Part shown: positions 23,003 through 34,089 of the stretch, in pieces
How the letters are laid out: each line of letters starts with the position of its first letter
Numbering within the stretch: position 1 is the first letter of the stretch
Assembly: GCA_027596035.1 (NCBI GenBank)
Contig: JADGJA010000027.1
Coordinates: 1-64,000 of the forward strand
DNA length: 64,000 nucleotides
Direction of reading: 5' to 3'
Source: Thoreauomyces humboldtii
Lineage: Eukaryota; Chytridiomycota; Chytridiomycetes; Spizellomycetales; Powellomycetaceae
Position numbers and translations under genes: made by a program
Notes under the pieces: model-generated
Seen by the model: the letters and a program-made list of their open reading frames with translations, nothing else
What the model was told of the DNA's origin: nothing
Databases searched by the model: none

Positions 23003-26000
23003 ATGCACGAGACGCTGCAGGACTCTCTTCTCTTCAGCTTGTTGAGTCCCGAGCTAGATACGGTTCCCGCTTGCTTTCCCCGCGCTGCCGAGAAGGCCCT
23101 TCATAACGACGTCGTTCGGCAGCAACTACGCAAGTTTCAAAAACGACATGATCTGCGCTCGCCGGAGACTGAAGGAGCGACTTTTGGGCTCAGTAAGCTT
23201 GCTATCAAGCATAAGCTCAAGAGATATGGGCAGTCACAACTTCAAAGGCTTACCATAGCGCCGCTGGCGGTGGTGGATGTACGTGCTGCAAAAGGCGGAC
23301 CAAGCGACCAAAGATTGGCACTGAACTCCTCTCGCTCAGAAACAATATGTGAACAGTATATATCCCGAGTCAGACAAGACTCAACATATACCCGGTAGAA
23401 AAAGTTCTTGTTTGGCGGTGGTGGTGTCGCTGAACTCATTTTCGATCGTCTCCCCTCCCACAGTGCCCACTCGAAACCTTCGCCAGTCAATCACCAGTCG
23501 TTTGCAGCAGATGATCGCTGCAATGACAAAAGTCGAGTGGATGACTCCAGAAGAAAAAGACTCTCTGGTTGGTTTACTCATAGCCGATACCAATCTTGGC
23601 CACCGCATCTGACATTCTGGCAGATCAACACTTTCATCACCGAGATTGCCATCCGATATCATCAAATACGTTCTCTGTCCATGCCGCATCTAACGCCGCT
23701 ACAAAATCGAGTAGTAGCACTCAGCATCATCGATAACATAGGACGTATCCGAGACGATGTTCTCAACAAGTGCCAGCAGAAGAAGATCAGTATGTTCCAG
23801 TGTATTGTCAACGCCGTAGATAAGACGCTGTAAATAACGCAGAAAGTCCAGAAATGCGGGACACCAATATGTTTGGCGTTGAGCTCAATTCGGGAAGGAT
23901 GTGTGCATTCTTTCGTACCGAGCTAAACCGACGGTAACAAGTGTAGGCCGCTAGACCATTCCGAAACATCTACTTGACTCATTGTGTAGGATAGACACCG
24001 ACAGCTTGATGAAGCGAGCCCTGCTAGACACAGAAGGCGGGAATGCCGCGGTTGAGTTAGACTTCGTAAAGCCCAGCGAGCAGTTGCGAAAGGAGGTTCA
24101 GGAGGTATGGTTCTGATGGATTGTTGGAGGAAGGCAGAATGCCTAACGCTTCCTTCGAAGGTCAAAGACGCCCTGGAGAACCTGTCGCATGCGCGACCCG
24201 TGCTCGAACCACCCACTCTCCTGGTCAAACACCAGGCTCAGCTCATCCGCCGCTCTATGCAGTCGCAAAGTCTCAACAGCATGAAGCTGGAAAAGTCGCT
24301 CAAGCTGTCGAGTCTGACCCCAAGACCTTCTTTTTTGAACGCACAGAGACCGCCTTCGGGAACCGACAGACGGAAGGGAGACAATAGGCGTCGTATAGGA
24401 CTCTCGGAAATCCGTAACGACTCTAGATCTCGACTTCCTGTCTTTGAAGGGGGCGTACAAGTCCGTATCTGGGATCAACGATCAGATGACGAGACATTAG
24501 AAGACCCAGAACCAGATGAGAGTTTCATGGAGAACGATGCTCTCGACCATGCGGCACTTGCCAAAGTGGAATGCGAGAACTCCTTGTTACAAAGCTATAC
24601 CGGACATGTGTCATTCAAACGAAGGATGGATATACCCAAGGCGGTAATGCTGGACAGATCTGCAAAAGGGTCGTTTATATGCAGCAGGGCTAACATGCCA
24701 TTGCAGACATCGTCTGCCAGAGTTCGGTACCTGCCACCCTGCAAATATCGCAAGCGACATCTGACTGATTTCGATTACGCAAAGCTCGACGCTGCGGTAT
24801 GAAAATCCTGGCTTAGGAAGAGGATCCCCAACAGAATACACTGAATGCCCTCTCTTCCTCAGCCATTGCCATCGGAGGAACACCATATCGAGAAGATTGG
24901 GCCGCATGTGGTTAGCATTAACGAAGATAATGTGAGTCAGATGAGCTCCATTCATTGCTATTCTTCGCTCATTGGACCGAGTAGGAGATGCGATCCGCAC
25001 CGTCGCTGGTCTCTGAAAGAGCGCCGAAAGGGTTCATCACCTTAGCTGCCGATCCTTCGACGGCTGTCAGCGATTTTAACAACGAAAGCGAGAACTCGCT
25101 AGGGCATGTTGGTATGGCCGTTCTTCAAAGACGTTTGCCCATTTCGTGGAGTATTCATTTAAACTTCTAGACGAGAAGTTGACCCGATTCAAAGAAGTGG
25201 AAGAACTCTATGATGAGATCATGCGGACTACCCCTCGGGTTCACCTGGATCCTATGGCTAGTAGGTTGCAACCAACGGCTGCTTTCATGTGACAATATCT
25301 AATTTCGTTTGAATCTAGCGGAAGACGATGAGGACAACACATGTCCGGCGGCACCGATCGACCCTCACATGATCAATAGCTGGCTTTGGCAGGGTCTTGC
25401 GGATCCAGCTTCGCTTCCAACCGTGCCTTCCGGCAAGACAACCGCTGCCGATGCCCCTCGGGCATCGAGCGCGGCGCCAACCATACGGCTCCGACCTCGA
25501 GACCCGAACTCTAACTATAAAGTTCCGCCACCCCTCCATCCTGACGAGTTCATCAAGGACCGTGCACACGCAATGTCACGGACCTTGTCATCGCGATACA
25601 ACGGAGCGCTGCGGTATAACTATGGAGGCTACATCCCGGGTGATGTGGAGATCAAAACGGGAACGCGCGTAGTTGTGGAACCCTCAGTGGGCGACTACGT
25701 TTCATTCCTGCAGACGCGTCACACAGACTTCGTTTTCGAGCTGATATACAAGGAGGACGAAAACGCGGAGAAGAGGCGCAAGGAGCAGGAGGAACTAGAG
25801 CGGGTGCGCAAACAGGAGGAAGATATGAAGAGGCTCGAAAACGAGAGGAAGGAGCGTGCGGATCAGCGACGACAGATGCTGAGCTATGAACGCGGCGAGT
25901 GGAACCCAAAGATCATGGACTTCATCGCCGAGCTGCACGATGCAAGCGTTTTTCCTTCCGAGGCTCCCGTGGAGCCCGTTATCACCGAAACGCAGGTGGA

Positions 26001-26927
26001 TCCCGCACCACAGGCGATCGACGCAGCGATGCCCGTTCCTGAGACAGCAAGCAGGGGAGGGACAGCTCAGTCGGCAGCGACTATACCAGAATCGTAGGTT
26101 TTGATGCAGCGTGCACGGAGTCACCGGCCATGATTGACAGATGCTTCCCGCTCAGCGTGGATTCAAGGGCGGTCACAGCTGTGCAGGGACCCCCAGACGC
26201 TCCGGCTAACACGCCTCGACCAATATCTGTCGACATCCGACAAATGCAACAGGAGCTTGAGGTTCTCTGGGTGACACTCAAGATGCCGTTAGATCAGAAG
26301 CTTGACATGGCAATCAAGTACGGTGGTCATCGGTTTGGACCGAAGCTCGAAACGGTAGCGACATGACTTATGATGATTGTTATTCTGGCATGCTAAAGCG
26401 ATATCTCTGTTGTCCAGGCTATACGGCTCTGGAAAACCGCTTCACAGCATATCATCACCCGGGAGGACCTTCTGAGAGACATCGAGGTGTTTGAACGTAC
26501 TGCTTCCGACCCGGAGTAAGCATGTTGCTTCTTTCGGCCAGCCGTTAGCGCGTAAGCTGATGTTTACATTCCACCCTCAAGTCGATTCTTCCAGAAAGGT
26601 CCCGAGGGATCCTCCGCCGCGCGACTCAAAGAGGCCAAGGAGCGCGAGGAGCTCATGCGGAAGCTTCATTTCATAGAAGCTCGTATCAGTGATGTAATCA
26701 GCTTGATCAAGCTTGAGCTGAAGGAGTCCGTGACGTACGAAGGTGAGACCCGGTCGATCCGGCCAGCATTGACGCGCATGCTGAGCAAGAACTATAAAGG
26801 TGCTCCCTACAAGGAGAAAATGAAGTCGGACTATACCGATATGATCAAGCGTTTGCATCGAGAAAGGCTTGCTCAGAATCTGCAGCATTCGTTTGCTGCG
26901 GTTTTGGAAGACGATCCGCCTGTCTGA
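23003..26927 (+). CDS. CCDC87: CCDC87-like axonemal protein
   Basis: Fifteen exons: 23003-23192, 23259-23348, 23464-23567, 23624-23789, 23843-23933, 23990-24104, 24161-24796, 24863-24931, 24985-25111, 25171-25260, 25319-26093, 26141-26354, 26418-26515, 26582-26742, 26800-26927 (1017 aa). The C-terminal third matches what I recall of the CCDC87 family: MPLDQKLDMAIKY, FERTASDPDRFFQKGPEGSS and VTYEGAPYKEKM. Between lie DPHMINSWLW and a charged coiled coil (about 730-770). CCDC87 proteins are tied to cilia and sperm. The first three exons are the weakest: the 23349-23463 intron is chosen only by phase, and the first intron is a multiple of three with no stop. Confidence 0.78.
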
Positions 26928-26933
26928 GACAGT

Positions 26934-28864
26934 TCAGGCAGCCCCTTGCGTATATTGGGTATCTCTTGGCCACTCGACCCTTCTTCCCGAATCTCCGTAG
27001 AAGATTGCATCGCTCTTCCACCCTTGGGACTCTATGTCTGCGAGGAACTGCGTAAAATGCAGCTTCACCCATTCGTGCGACGATTTGAGGGCCGCCAGAG
27101 GGGCGGGCCTGGGATCATCAGAAGAAGTGAAGAGTTCATGGTGGAAGCGCGTGGCATGCAATGTCGCTCGGATGACGTCCTCGGGGCCGGCGCTTGTGTG
27201 CAGGGGGATGCGAATGGTGGCCAGCGAGCTCGCAGGGATGCTCAGGAGATAGTTTTCGTCCTGTCAATCCGATAAGTTAGATGGGCTTTGGATCTTCTGC
27301 ATCAAGCCCTCAAGTCACGTCGCGTGCGACGTGGTGTTCAATCCTTCTACCTTAAGAACGCTGAGAACGTCGTTGATTTCGGTCAATGTCTTCGCCTCAG
27401 CAGCAAGATCGACAGACACAACGCTTTTCCGATCGACCCACTCTCCGAACCACTTCGTCCAGCTTCGGGCTCCGTTCAGGTCGAGCACAACGCCTTTGTC
27501 AACGAATACATGACTCAGGACGCAGAGAGTAGTCTGGGTAAGAACCTCAAAGGAAGCAGCACGAAGTAGGGCCAAAGTCATCGAGAAGTGCACAGGGACA
27601 ATGACGGCAAACATTCCGAATAGGAAAAGCGGTGCATGGGCCAAGGTCAAAGTGCTGACCCCTACCATCATGCCTAGAAGGTGAGCAACAGACATTTGAC
27701 TGTCGTCCTTGGCAACGAGGTCTCCCACGTTTCCTTGCAGTGCGAAGTTTCGTGTGAAGGTCATATGTGTTGCTATACGGCAGCAAACGTTTAGCGCAGG
27801 AATCAGGGTGAAGTGCCTTTCCTCCTCCCTACCTCCCCAAATGCTGTAGTGTACACTTCTCAGTGCGTATCCGGCGCTAGCTAGAGCTAGAAACCAGGAG
27901 GTAGGGGCAATCACCGTGCACAACTGCATGAATGCACCGCAAACGGATGACACTTCGCCAACCAGCTTCCATGTTTTGGGATGCGAATCAAACGAGTTCG
28001 CAAACCGTTGTATGAAAAAGAGTTTGCCGATTTCTCCTATTCCATCCTATGTAGAACGACGTTAGAATGCTGGTCCTGACGAAAAATCAATTGAGAAAGC
28101 CAAACCTTCAACACCCACTGCACAGCGACCGCCGCCCCGGTAGCAGCGGTCGCTCCGACGCCAAGAGATGACAGCATCGCCTGAGAACATAGAACCGAAA
28201 CGGCTGACCATAGGAAGGTCTCAAGAAACTGATAAACGTGAACACGGAGGTAGACAGGATGGACTGATGATGGGTACCCTACCTGATGCATTAAAAACGA
28301 GTCAGAGCGGGAGAAGAGAAGGAAAGGGGAAAGAACTAAACTCACAGGTAAAAACATTGCTCGCAGCCACCCCTTGAATCCCGCAGGAACCACTGATAGA
28401 CCCCATTCTCCTAATCGTCGAGCAATACCCCACCTCGGTCGCCCGTCGGCCGCGTGGGGTTCTCCAACATTGGGCTTGAGCCAATCCCAAGTTAGCCCAG
28501 TCCCCGCTGAACTCTGGAAGTACACACGCTGTCTCCCATGAAGGCTCTCGGTAAGCACCACGGCACGTTTCGTGTCATGTATCCATCGTCTTCCCCAGCG
28601 GGGTAACGAGGGACCAAGCTTGCATATATAAGACGATCGAAGTACGATGGGTGCAATGAGCCGCGGAGGACCAGAGGGCCCCGCAGAGAATCGAGTCGCC
28701 GGCAATGCACTTCGAGCACCCGCTGGAACTGGCCTCCTTCGCTTTCGCTCAGGACAACACGTAGCGGAAACCAGGATACGACCAAAGGACGGAGCAATTG
28801 AGAGGCCGAGCAAGGAGCATGACCCGCGAGGTGCTTCGGGCATCTGAAAAGCCCACGGTTGCAT
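26934..28864 (-). CDS. RUS/DUF647-family membrane protein
   Basis: Five exons: 28864-28346, 28282-28106, 28046-27833, 27772-27351, 27260-26934 (552 aa). The family marks are VGYPSSVHPVYL, then SQAMLSSLGVG, WVLKDGIGEIG, NVGDLVAKDDSQ and several hydrophobic segments (APLFLFGMFAVIVPVHF). This is the ROOT UV-B SENSITIVE / C16orf58 (RUSF1) family, whose biochemical role is unsettled. The C-terminal domain (YLLSIPASSLATIRIPL, then ATLHATRFHHEL) also fits the family. The N-terminal 120 residues are basic and may target the protein to an organelle. Its stop codon lies 6 nt from that of the CCDC87-like gene on the other strand. Confidence 0.88.
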
Positions 28865-29165
28865 TATTTCTGGGTTGCTAGCGGCGTAAAGTGGGTTGCT
28901 AGGACTGGAGTCCTTTGGCGCTCTTGCCGCCGAAACTCCGCTACATCCCAGAGATCTGTCCGAATCTGTCCGAAAGCGCACGATTTGACAGCAGGCATCT
29001 GCGTACCGGCAAGGTAGGCAGTGATGCTGATCCAATAGGGTCACAAATAGAAGGATTTCCTGCTCTGTCAGGCCCAGTGTTCTTATTTCGGGTCGGCTAC
29101 AAGCCGACGTATGAGTGGCAGAGTGCCGCTCGTGTACATGGAAGCAGGGAAGGAAGGGACGCATT
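28865..29165. other. Intergenic, RUS promoter side
   Basis: About 300 nt between the RUS start codon and the NOT3 stop codon, both minus strand. The RUS reading frame stays open upstream to 29164 but shows no conserved character. No other gene is seen. Confidence 0.45.
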
Positions 29166-31806
29166 CTACATCTCGGCGTCTTCCAGGAATCTATACTCGA
29201 ATCTGAGAGACCAAAAACAATTGCGTTATTTCCCGATCAACGACATACTTCCGTGGCACTTCTGCATACCTGAAGTCGGTTTTTTTCCTTTGACACCATG
29301 CCCCTTCATAATCAAAGTACACGTACGTGCCCGTCTCGTACTCGTCTGTGATTTGTTGCGGCTCTTCGTGTCGTTGAAACCAGGTAAGGTATTTCTTATG
29401 AAATCTCCACGACTGGCGCTTGAGCTCCCGGGCCGCCAGATATCTAAGCGCGTAAACCAATTAGTGTGATAAAGATAAACTCTCAATGAAATTGTAACGG
29501 AACTTACTGCTGATATGTCCCTTGCTGGTAGTAAAATATGAAGAACAGGACATCTGTGTCAAATTTCTCGAACACCGTAGGGTTCTCGAACATCGGGGAA
29601 GCAAGCTGAGGATAATAGTCTGGTACAGGATATGGATTGCTTGGTATATGGTGGGCAGGCCTTCAAAGGGGAAATCAGTTCTTGTGAGCGGATTAGAGCG
29701 TGACATCAGTTGCGATACGTACTTTGCGGAGTCCAGAGGGTCCGGCAAAAACTGGAAGCTTGTCTGCAACATTTCCCGCAGGAAGCCATGATCGTTTTTC
29801 GCGTTCGTTGCCGTAGCTACAACATCGTTGAGAGAGGTAAGAGCCAGCTAACATTTCTTCCCTCATTCCCCCAAACGTACAACGGTCTCGAGTAGCTTCA
29901 AAAGACTGGACAAGATCCGCGAGGGTGGGCGGTAACCGATTGTCTATTGGCTCCGGGACAGAATCGTCTTTTGGTGGTTCCGGGATGATTTTCGATACAG
30001 GAGTAGGCGCAGAGGGAGCGGAGGATGAAGAACCAGAGACGTTTCGCGATGGTGGGTTCGGTTGCGACGAGATTGGAGTTTCTGCCAGGCAGGACGAAAA
30101 AGGATCAGCTTGGCTCATTCAAGTCATCCTTCTCATTATGAAGCATTACGTTTCGTTGCGATCTGCTGCTTTGCTGATGCGGGGACAGCAGCAGAAGAAG
30201 AAGTGGCAGTGGATCGTACGGGCGTTTCGACTATCGGTACCGGCGTCGACGCGGCGGCAGCCGTGGAATATCTTTGTGTGATGTGATGTTGTGCCGGTGG
30301 CAATTCTTGAACCCGAAGCGCAGGGGCAAGTAGGGGCCGCGATGGTACAGCTTTCGCTGGTGTTTTGATGGCAATGGGAGTTTTCGAGGCTAATGAAAAA
30401 GGAAATCAGGTCCGCACTCTTCGACACCTTTGCCAAGAACTGTTGATCACAATACCGGAGGCACGCTTCGTAGGTTTCGTTGGTGTTACGGGCTGAAAGA
30501 ACGAAATCTCGTCAATCAAACGTCTCAAAGTGCGTACTTTCCTCTATCAACCATACGTCATCTGGCGGATCAGCCTTTTCCTTAACAGATTTTTTCTTGG
30601 TCGATTCCTCGTGTTTAACTTCCCGCACAGGGCTCAAGACGTCTGGAATCTGAAGAATACGTAAGGTTCGTCGTTCCATCGGGCTGTCGGTCCATCTATC
30701 CATACCTCTTTCTCGGTGGGTGTTTGCGGCGCGTCTGAATTGGTTGAGATATACGGTCAGGTCAAAGCAGCTTAGCGGGTGTTCCATCCCAAAGATGACC
30801 TACCTCCGTTCGTGTCCCCATCTCCATCGCCCTCCATCTTTAAGCCATAAGCCTCAAGGTTTTCCAGATCCAAGTCCTCGTAAACGTATTCATTTTCGTC
30901 AAAGTCTGGATCCTGGTTGCTTTTTACATAGTAGTCGACGTCCTCCTTGATCTCTTTGACCTGATGATTGCAGTTTCGCATGAGCAGGCTGGCCCGCACT
31001 AACGCGACTTGCGTAACGCCGTACCTGATCCACGTTTAGCTCTTCATTGGCGACCATTCGATGCGTGATTTCCAGTTGCACCATGTGCCACTTGTGCCGC
31101 TCTAGAGCATGATCAATAGCGGCCAGCCGCTCCTGCTTTGCAGGGTCTCCGCCTTTGCGACCCTTCTTCATGAGTAGCTGCAGACTCTCCTGCTCGGCTT
31201 CGAAGACCTCGACCTGACGCGTGAGCTCCTTCACTGTTTCCGAGATCCACTCTTGAACGTCCTTCCGCTCTTGCTCTTCTGGATCATATTTGTCGGGTTG
31301 CAGCAAGCCTTCTTTCGAGAATGCTTTGAGTTTGAGAGCCTTTTCCGCCGCTTTGAACCGCTCCATTTGCTGATTGAAGGATCCTGAGTGAGCAATGCTG
31401 CTCCCGAGCACTTCCCCCCGAGTGCCCGCGATTCCCTCCCCAAGGCGATAAGATCCCCTCACCTCCTCAATGAGACGTCGATTATCCTCCAAGCTCTGCT
31501 TGTCTTTGATGTCGCTCGATGCCAGCCATGTCCTGATCTGGTCTCGTAGCCTCTGAAGCTTCTTGATCTCCTTCTTCAAATCCCCCTCATACTTCTCCTT
31601 CTGAGCGGCTGTCGCCGCCGAATCGAGCTTGTCGAACGTGTCCCTGAAGCTCTCCACGCCCTCCGCGACTCGCTTCAGCACCTTTTCGATCTCGCCTGAC
31701 AGATGAACAGAAGAGGGGACGCGAGAAGAGTTCTCGATGAGCGGACGTGGTTCATGGGCATCCGCGACGACGGTAATGCTCTACCAAGCAGCTTGCGGTT
31801 GGCCAT
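29166..31806 (-). CDS. NOT3: CCR4-NOT complex subunit NOT3
   Basis: Thirteen exons: 31806-31785, 31695-31463, 31369-31025, 30960-30804, 30734-30706, 30649-30557, 30492-30456, 30389-30150, 30081-29881, 29816-29723, 29660-29508, 29443-29270, 29202-29166 (604 aa). The start [20 protein letters not shown] and the coiled coil with [36 protein letters not shown] are diagnostic of NOT3/NOT5. A Ser/Pro/Thr linker follows (several tiny exons), then the NOT box: [41 protein letters not shown]3 pairs with NOT2 on NOT1 to drive deadenylation and decay of mRNA. Exon 1 holds only seven codons. It is shorter than human CNOT3, mainly in the linker. Confidence 0.93.
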
Positions 31807-32284
31807 GTCTCAAGGACGGATCTGCCTGGTAGCTCAACAAACGTAGATGCAGGATCCTCTCCAGATGAGTGTTTACTAGCGGTTCCGATGGGATGTTTCG
31901 ATTTCGGTGATAGTATGGGCTCGAGATAGCTAGCAGAGTGGACCCAGACGTGGTTGCTGCGAACGATGTTGCAACGAGGGTAGGAAAGGATAGGGGGACG
32001 AGTCGGGTGCCAGCGGTCGACCAGGGTACCGGTACCGCTCATACCGGGAACCCGAGAGACGGTAGAAAGCCTGTTTGCCGAACCTTTCTCGAATTCGCAC
32101 GCCACGAGCGACTGCAAGGAACTTTGATTCAGATACACAGCTGCAATCAATCCCCAATACAATCCTCAAGGGGTTCTCCAGTAGATTCCCTGGACTTAGA
32201 ATAGATATTTTGGTACGGTTGCTGGGAACATGGCAAAAAGATTGCTGGCGTTTTCCGTTCCGTAGCGTAACGAGATCAGTCGCA
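31807..32284. promoter_or_regulatory. Divergent intergenic region, NOT3 / CIA30
   Basis: About 480 nt between the two start codons. The CIA30 frame is open upstream to an ATG at 32075, so a longer N-terminus (possibly a mitochondrial presequence) is possible. No clear motif is seen. Confidence 0.45.
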
Positions 32285-33452
32285 ATGAACCTAACCCAAA
32301 CAACGCTTTTAGCAGATATGGCCTCCAAGACTGTAATGGCCGATGGTCTACGAGTCATGAGCTCGTACTTCAAGCGGTCTTGGTCTTATATGAAGGATGA
32401 AACTGTAGCCGGTCCGTTGACGAAGCTTGACTGAGCCGACGCTTTCGATTCTTACCGTCCATTTCTCTTCTCAGCCATAAGATTCGATACGGAATGGAAG
32501 AAGGAGATGCCAATGTTTCAGTTCCAGAAGGTGGACGACCTTCAAGATTGGATTGTAGGTTCCGATGCAGATATCGGAGGTATGGTGATTTCTAGTTCAT
32601 TTTACTCGATACCCAGATACTGAACTACTCAGCTACGCAGGATTATCGGAAGCATACTGGGGTCTGACTCCCAAGAACTCCGGTGCGTGCTCTATCATAC
32701 GTCAATGCCGGCAACATAAGCTCGCTCTTCTTACTTTCTCTTTTGGGTCCCAGCGCTGTTTTGGGGCACGATGTCTACAAAGATTCCAGAGGGCGTGCGG
32801 ATAGACAGGAGTGGATACGCCGGAATCCGCTCTCAAGTGAGTAGCGAAGTGGCGCTAAGTGAGTTATCACAGGGAGCCAGACTGACCAAACCCTGCTCTC
32901 AGCAACGACCCCTGACGCTCTTCCACCGACCGCGATACGACACAACGCTGTTTCGATATCTAGCTATCCGAGCTCGCGGCGACACCCGGCAATGGTTCGT
33001 CAATCTGCAAACTGAGAGCATATACCCATCCTATCTATGGCAACATCGGGTCTACTTTCAACGGCCTGGAGAGTGGGAAACGATTATGGTACGGCATTGC
33101 TAGTTGCGCTTGAGCGCGTCGCGGCAGACTGCTCATTTCCCCCTGTCAGATACCTTTCCGAGATTTTGTCCTTACGAGTAACGGTTACGTACAAAAGCGA
33201 CAAATTGCGATGGACAGGGCAAAGATTAAAACCGTTGGTTTCTCCTTGGTGCGACAACCGGGGGACTTTAGTCTGGAAATTGATTGGATCAAGGCGGTGA
33301 ACTCCCCACGGACGATGGGTGATTATGACATTCTGGAACCGGGCGAGTATCTGGATGCACAAGGGGGCTTGCGGAAATTGAAGCCCGGGGAGTCTCTTAG
33401 GGAAAAGTTGGGAGGAAACATTCGCATCTTTCCGGACGGCAAAGATACATGA
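32285..33452 (+). CDS. CIA30: Complex I assembly factor CIA30/NDUFAF1
   Basis: Six exons: 32285-32411, 32475-32579, 32641-32682, 32754-32836, 32903-33088, 33150-33452 (281 aa). The CIA30 domain (galactose-binding-like fold) shows FQKVDDLQDWIVGSDADIGG, GTMSTKIPEGVRIDRSGYAG, RARGDTRQW, PYLWQ-type and WETIMIPFRDF blocks, then TVGFSLV. In other fungi CIA30 helps assemble the membrane arm of respiratory complex I, so this organism should have a complex I. The first intron has a GTCCGT donor. An in-frame upstream ATG at 32075 would add 70 residues and could supply the import signal. Confidence 0.88.
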
Positions 33453-33456
33453 ACTT

Positions 33457-33872
33457 TCACTGTTCTCTCGGGTGCCACTTTGCGCCGAAATGCCACTGTA
33501 CTGACCTATGTTGCTTTGAGTTGGTGAGACTTGGATCGCTAGGAAAATGGTCCTGTCCTTTTGAACGTTTTCTGGAGTGTCTTCTCATCTGCTCCTTCTG
33601 GCCGCCTTGCATGTCTTGATCCATCCTGTCAATCCTCGATATTTGCCGCCAGTGGCCCGTGGCCGTGAAGTAGGTTTGCCGTGGCTGTCGGATAAGCCTT
33701 GCCGGCGGCACCTTTGGTCTCTTTTGGCTTTTGTCCGGCACGGAGGGTGGTCTCCTCCGAACTTGCCGATGATTTTTTCCGGGATCACGATGACGGTCGA
33801 TCCGCGGTTCGTTGACGGCGACGGCGACGGGACGTCGGGCCCGAGGACACCGAACGGCCCGCTATGATACAC
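33457..33872 (-). CDS. Possible small basic protein
   Basis: Two exons proposed: 33872-33712 and 33625-33457 (109 aa). I do not recognise it. The first exon reads MYHSGPFGVLGPDVPSPSPS and then VIVIPEKIIGKFGGDHPP; the second is rich in Gln, Lys and Arg. The join (GTGCCG donor, TTGACAG acceptor) links two open frames in phase. Its stop lies 4 nt from the CIA30 stop on the other strand, and it is divergent from the ABC transporter gene. It could equally be a chance frame in a spacer. Confidence 0.35.
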
Positions 33873-34089
33873 AACGCAGACGTTTCATAGACCGGGCATA
33901 TGCACTTGGTTCCGACCTTCCTTCATTGTTAGAAATCAGGCTATTACCCTGTAACTCTTTTCATATTCGTGTTGGGCAAATACATGTATATCGACCATCT
34001 AGTCGATCTCAGAACCATCTTCCCGTTTGCTGCTTGACGACGTCGTCTTCTCCACTATAATAAGTAACGAAACTAAGAAATTCGACGAG

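Noticed and set aside
28865..29164. Longer N-terminus of the RUS protein up to 29164
   Set aside because: The frame is open but low in character and runs close to the NOT3 end; the ATG at 28864 or 28843 is more likely.
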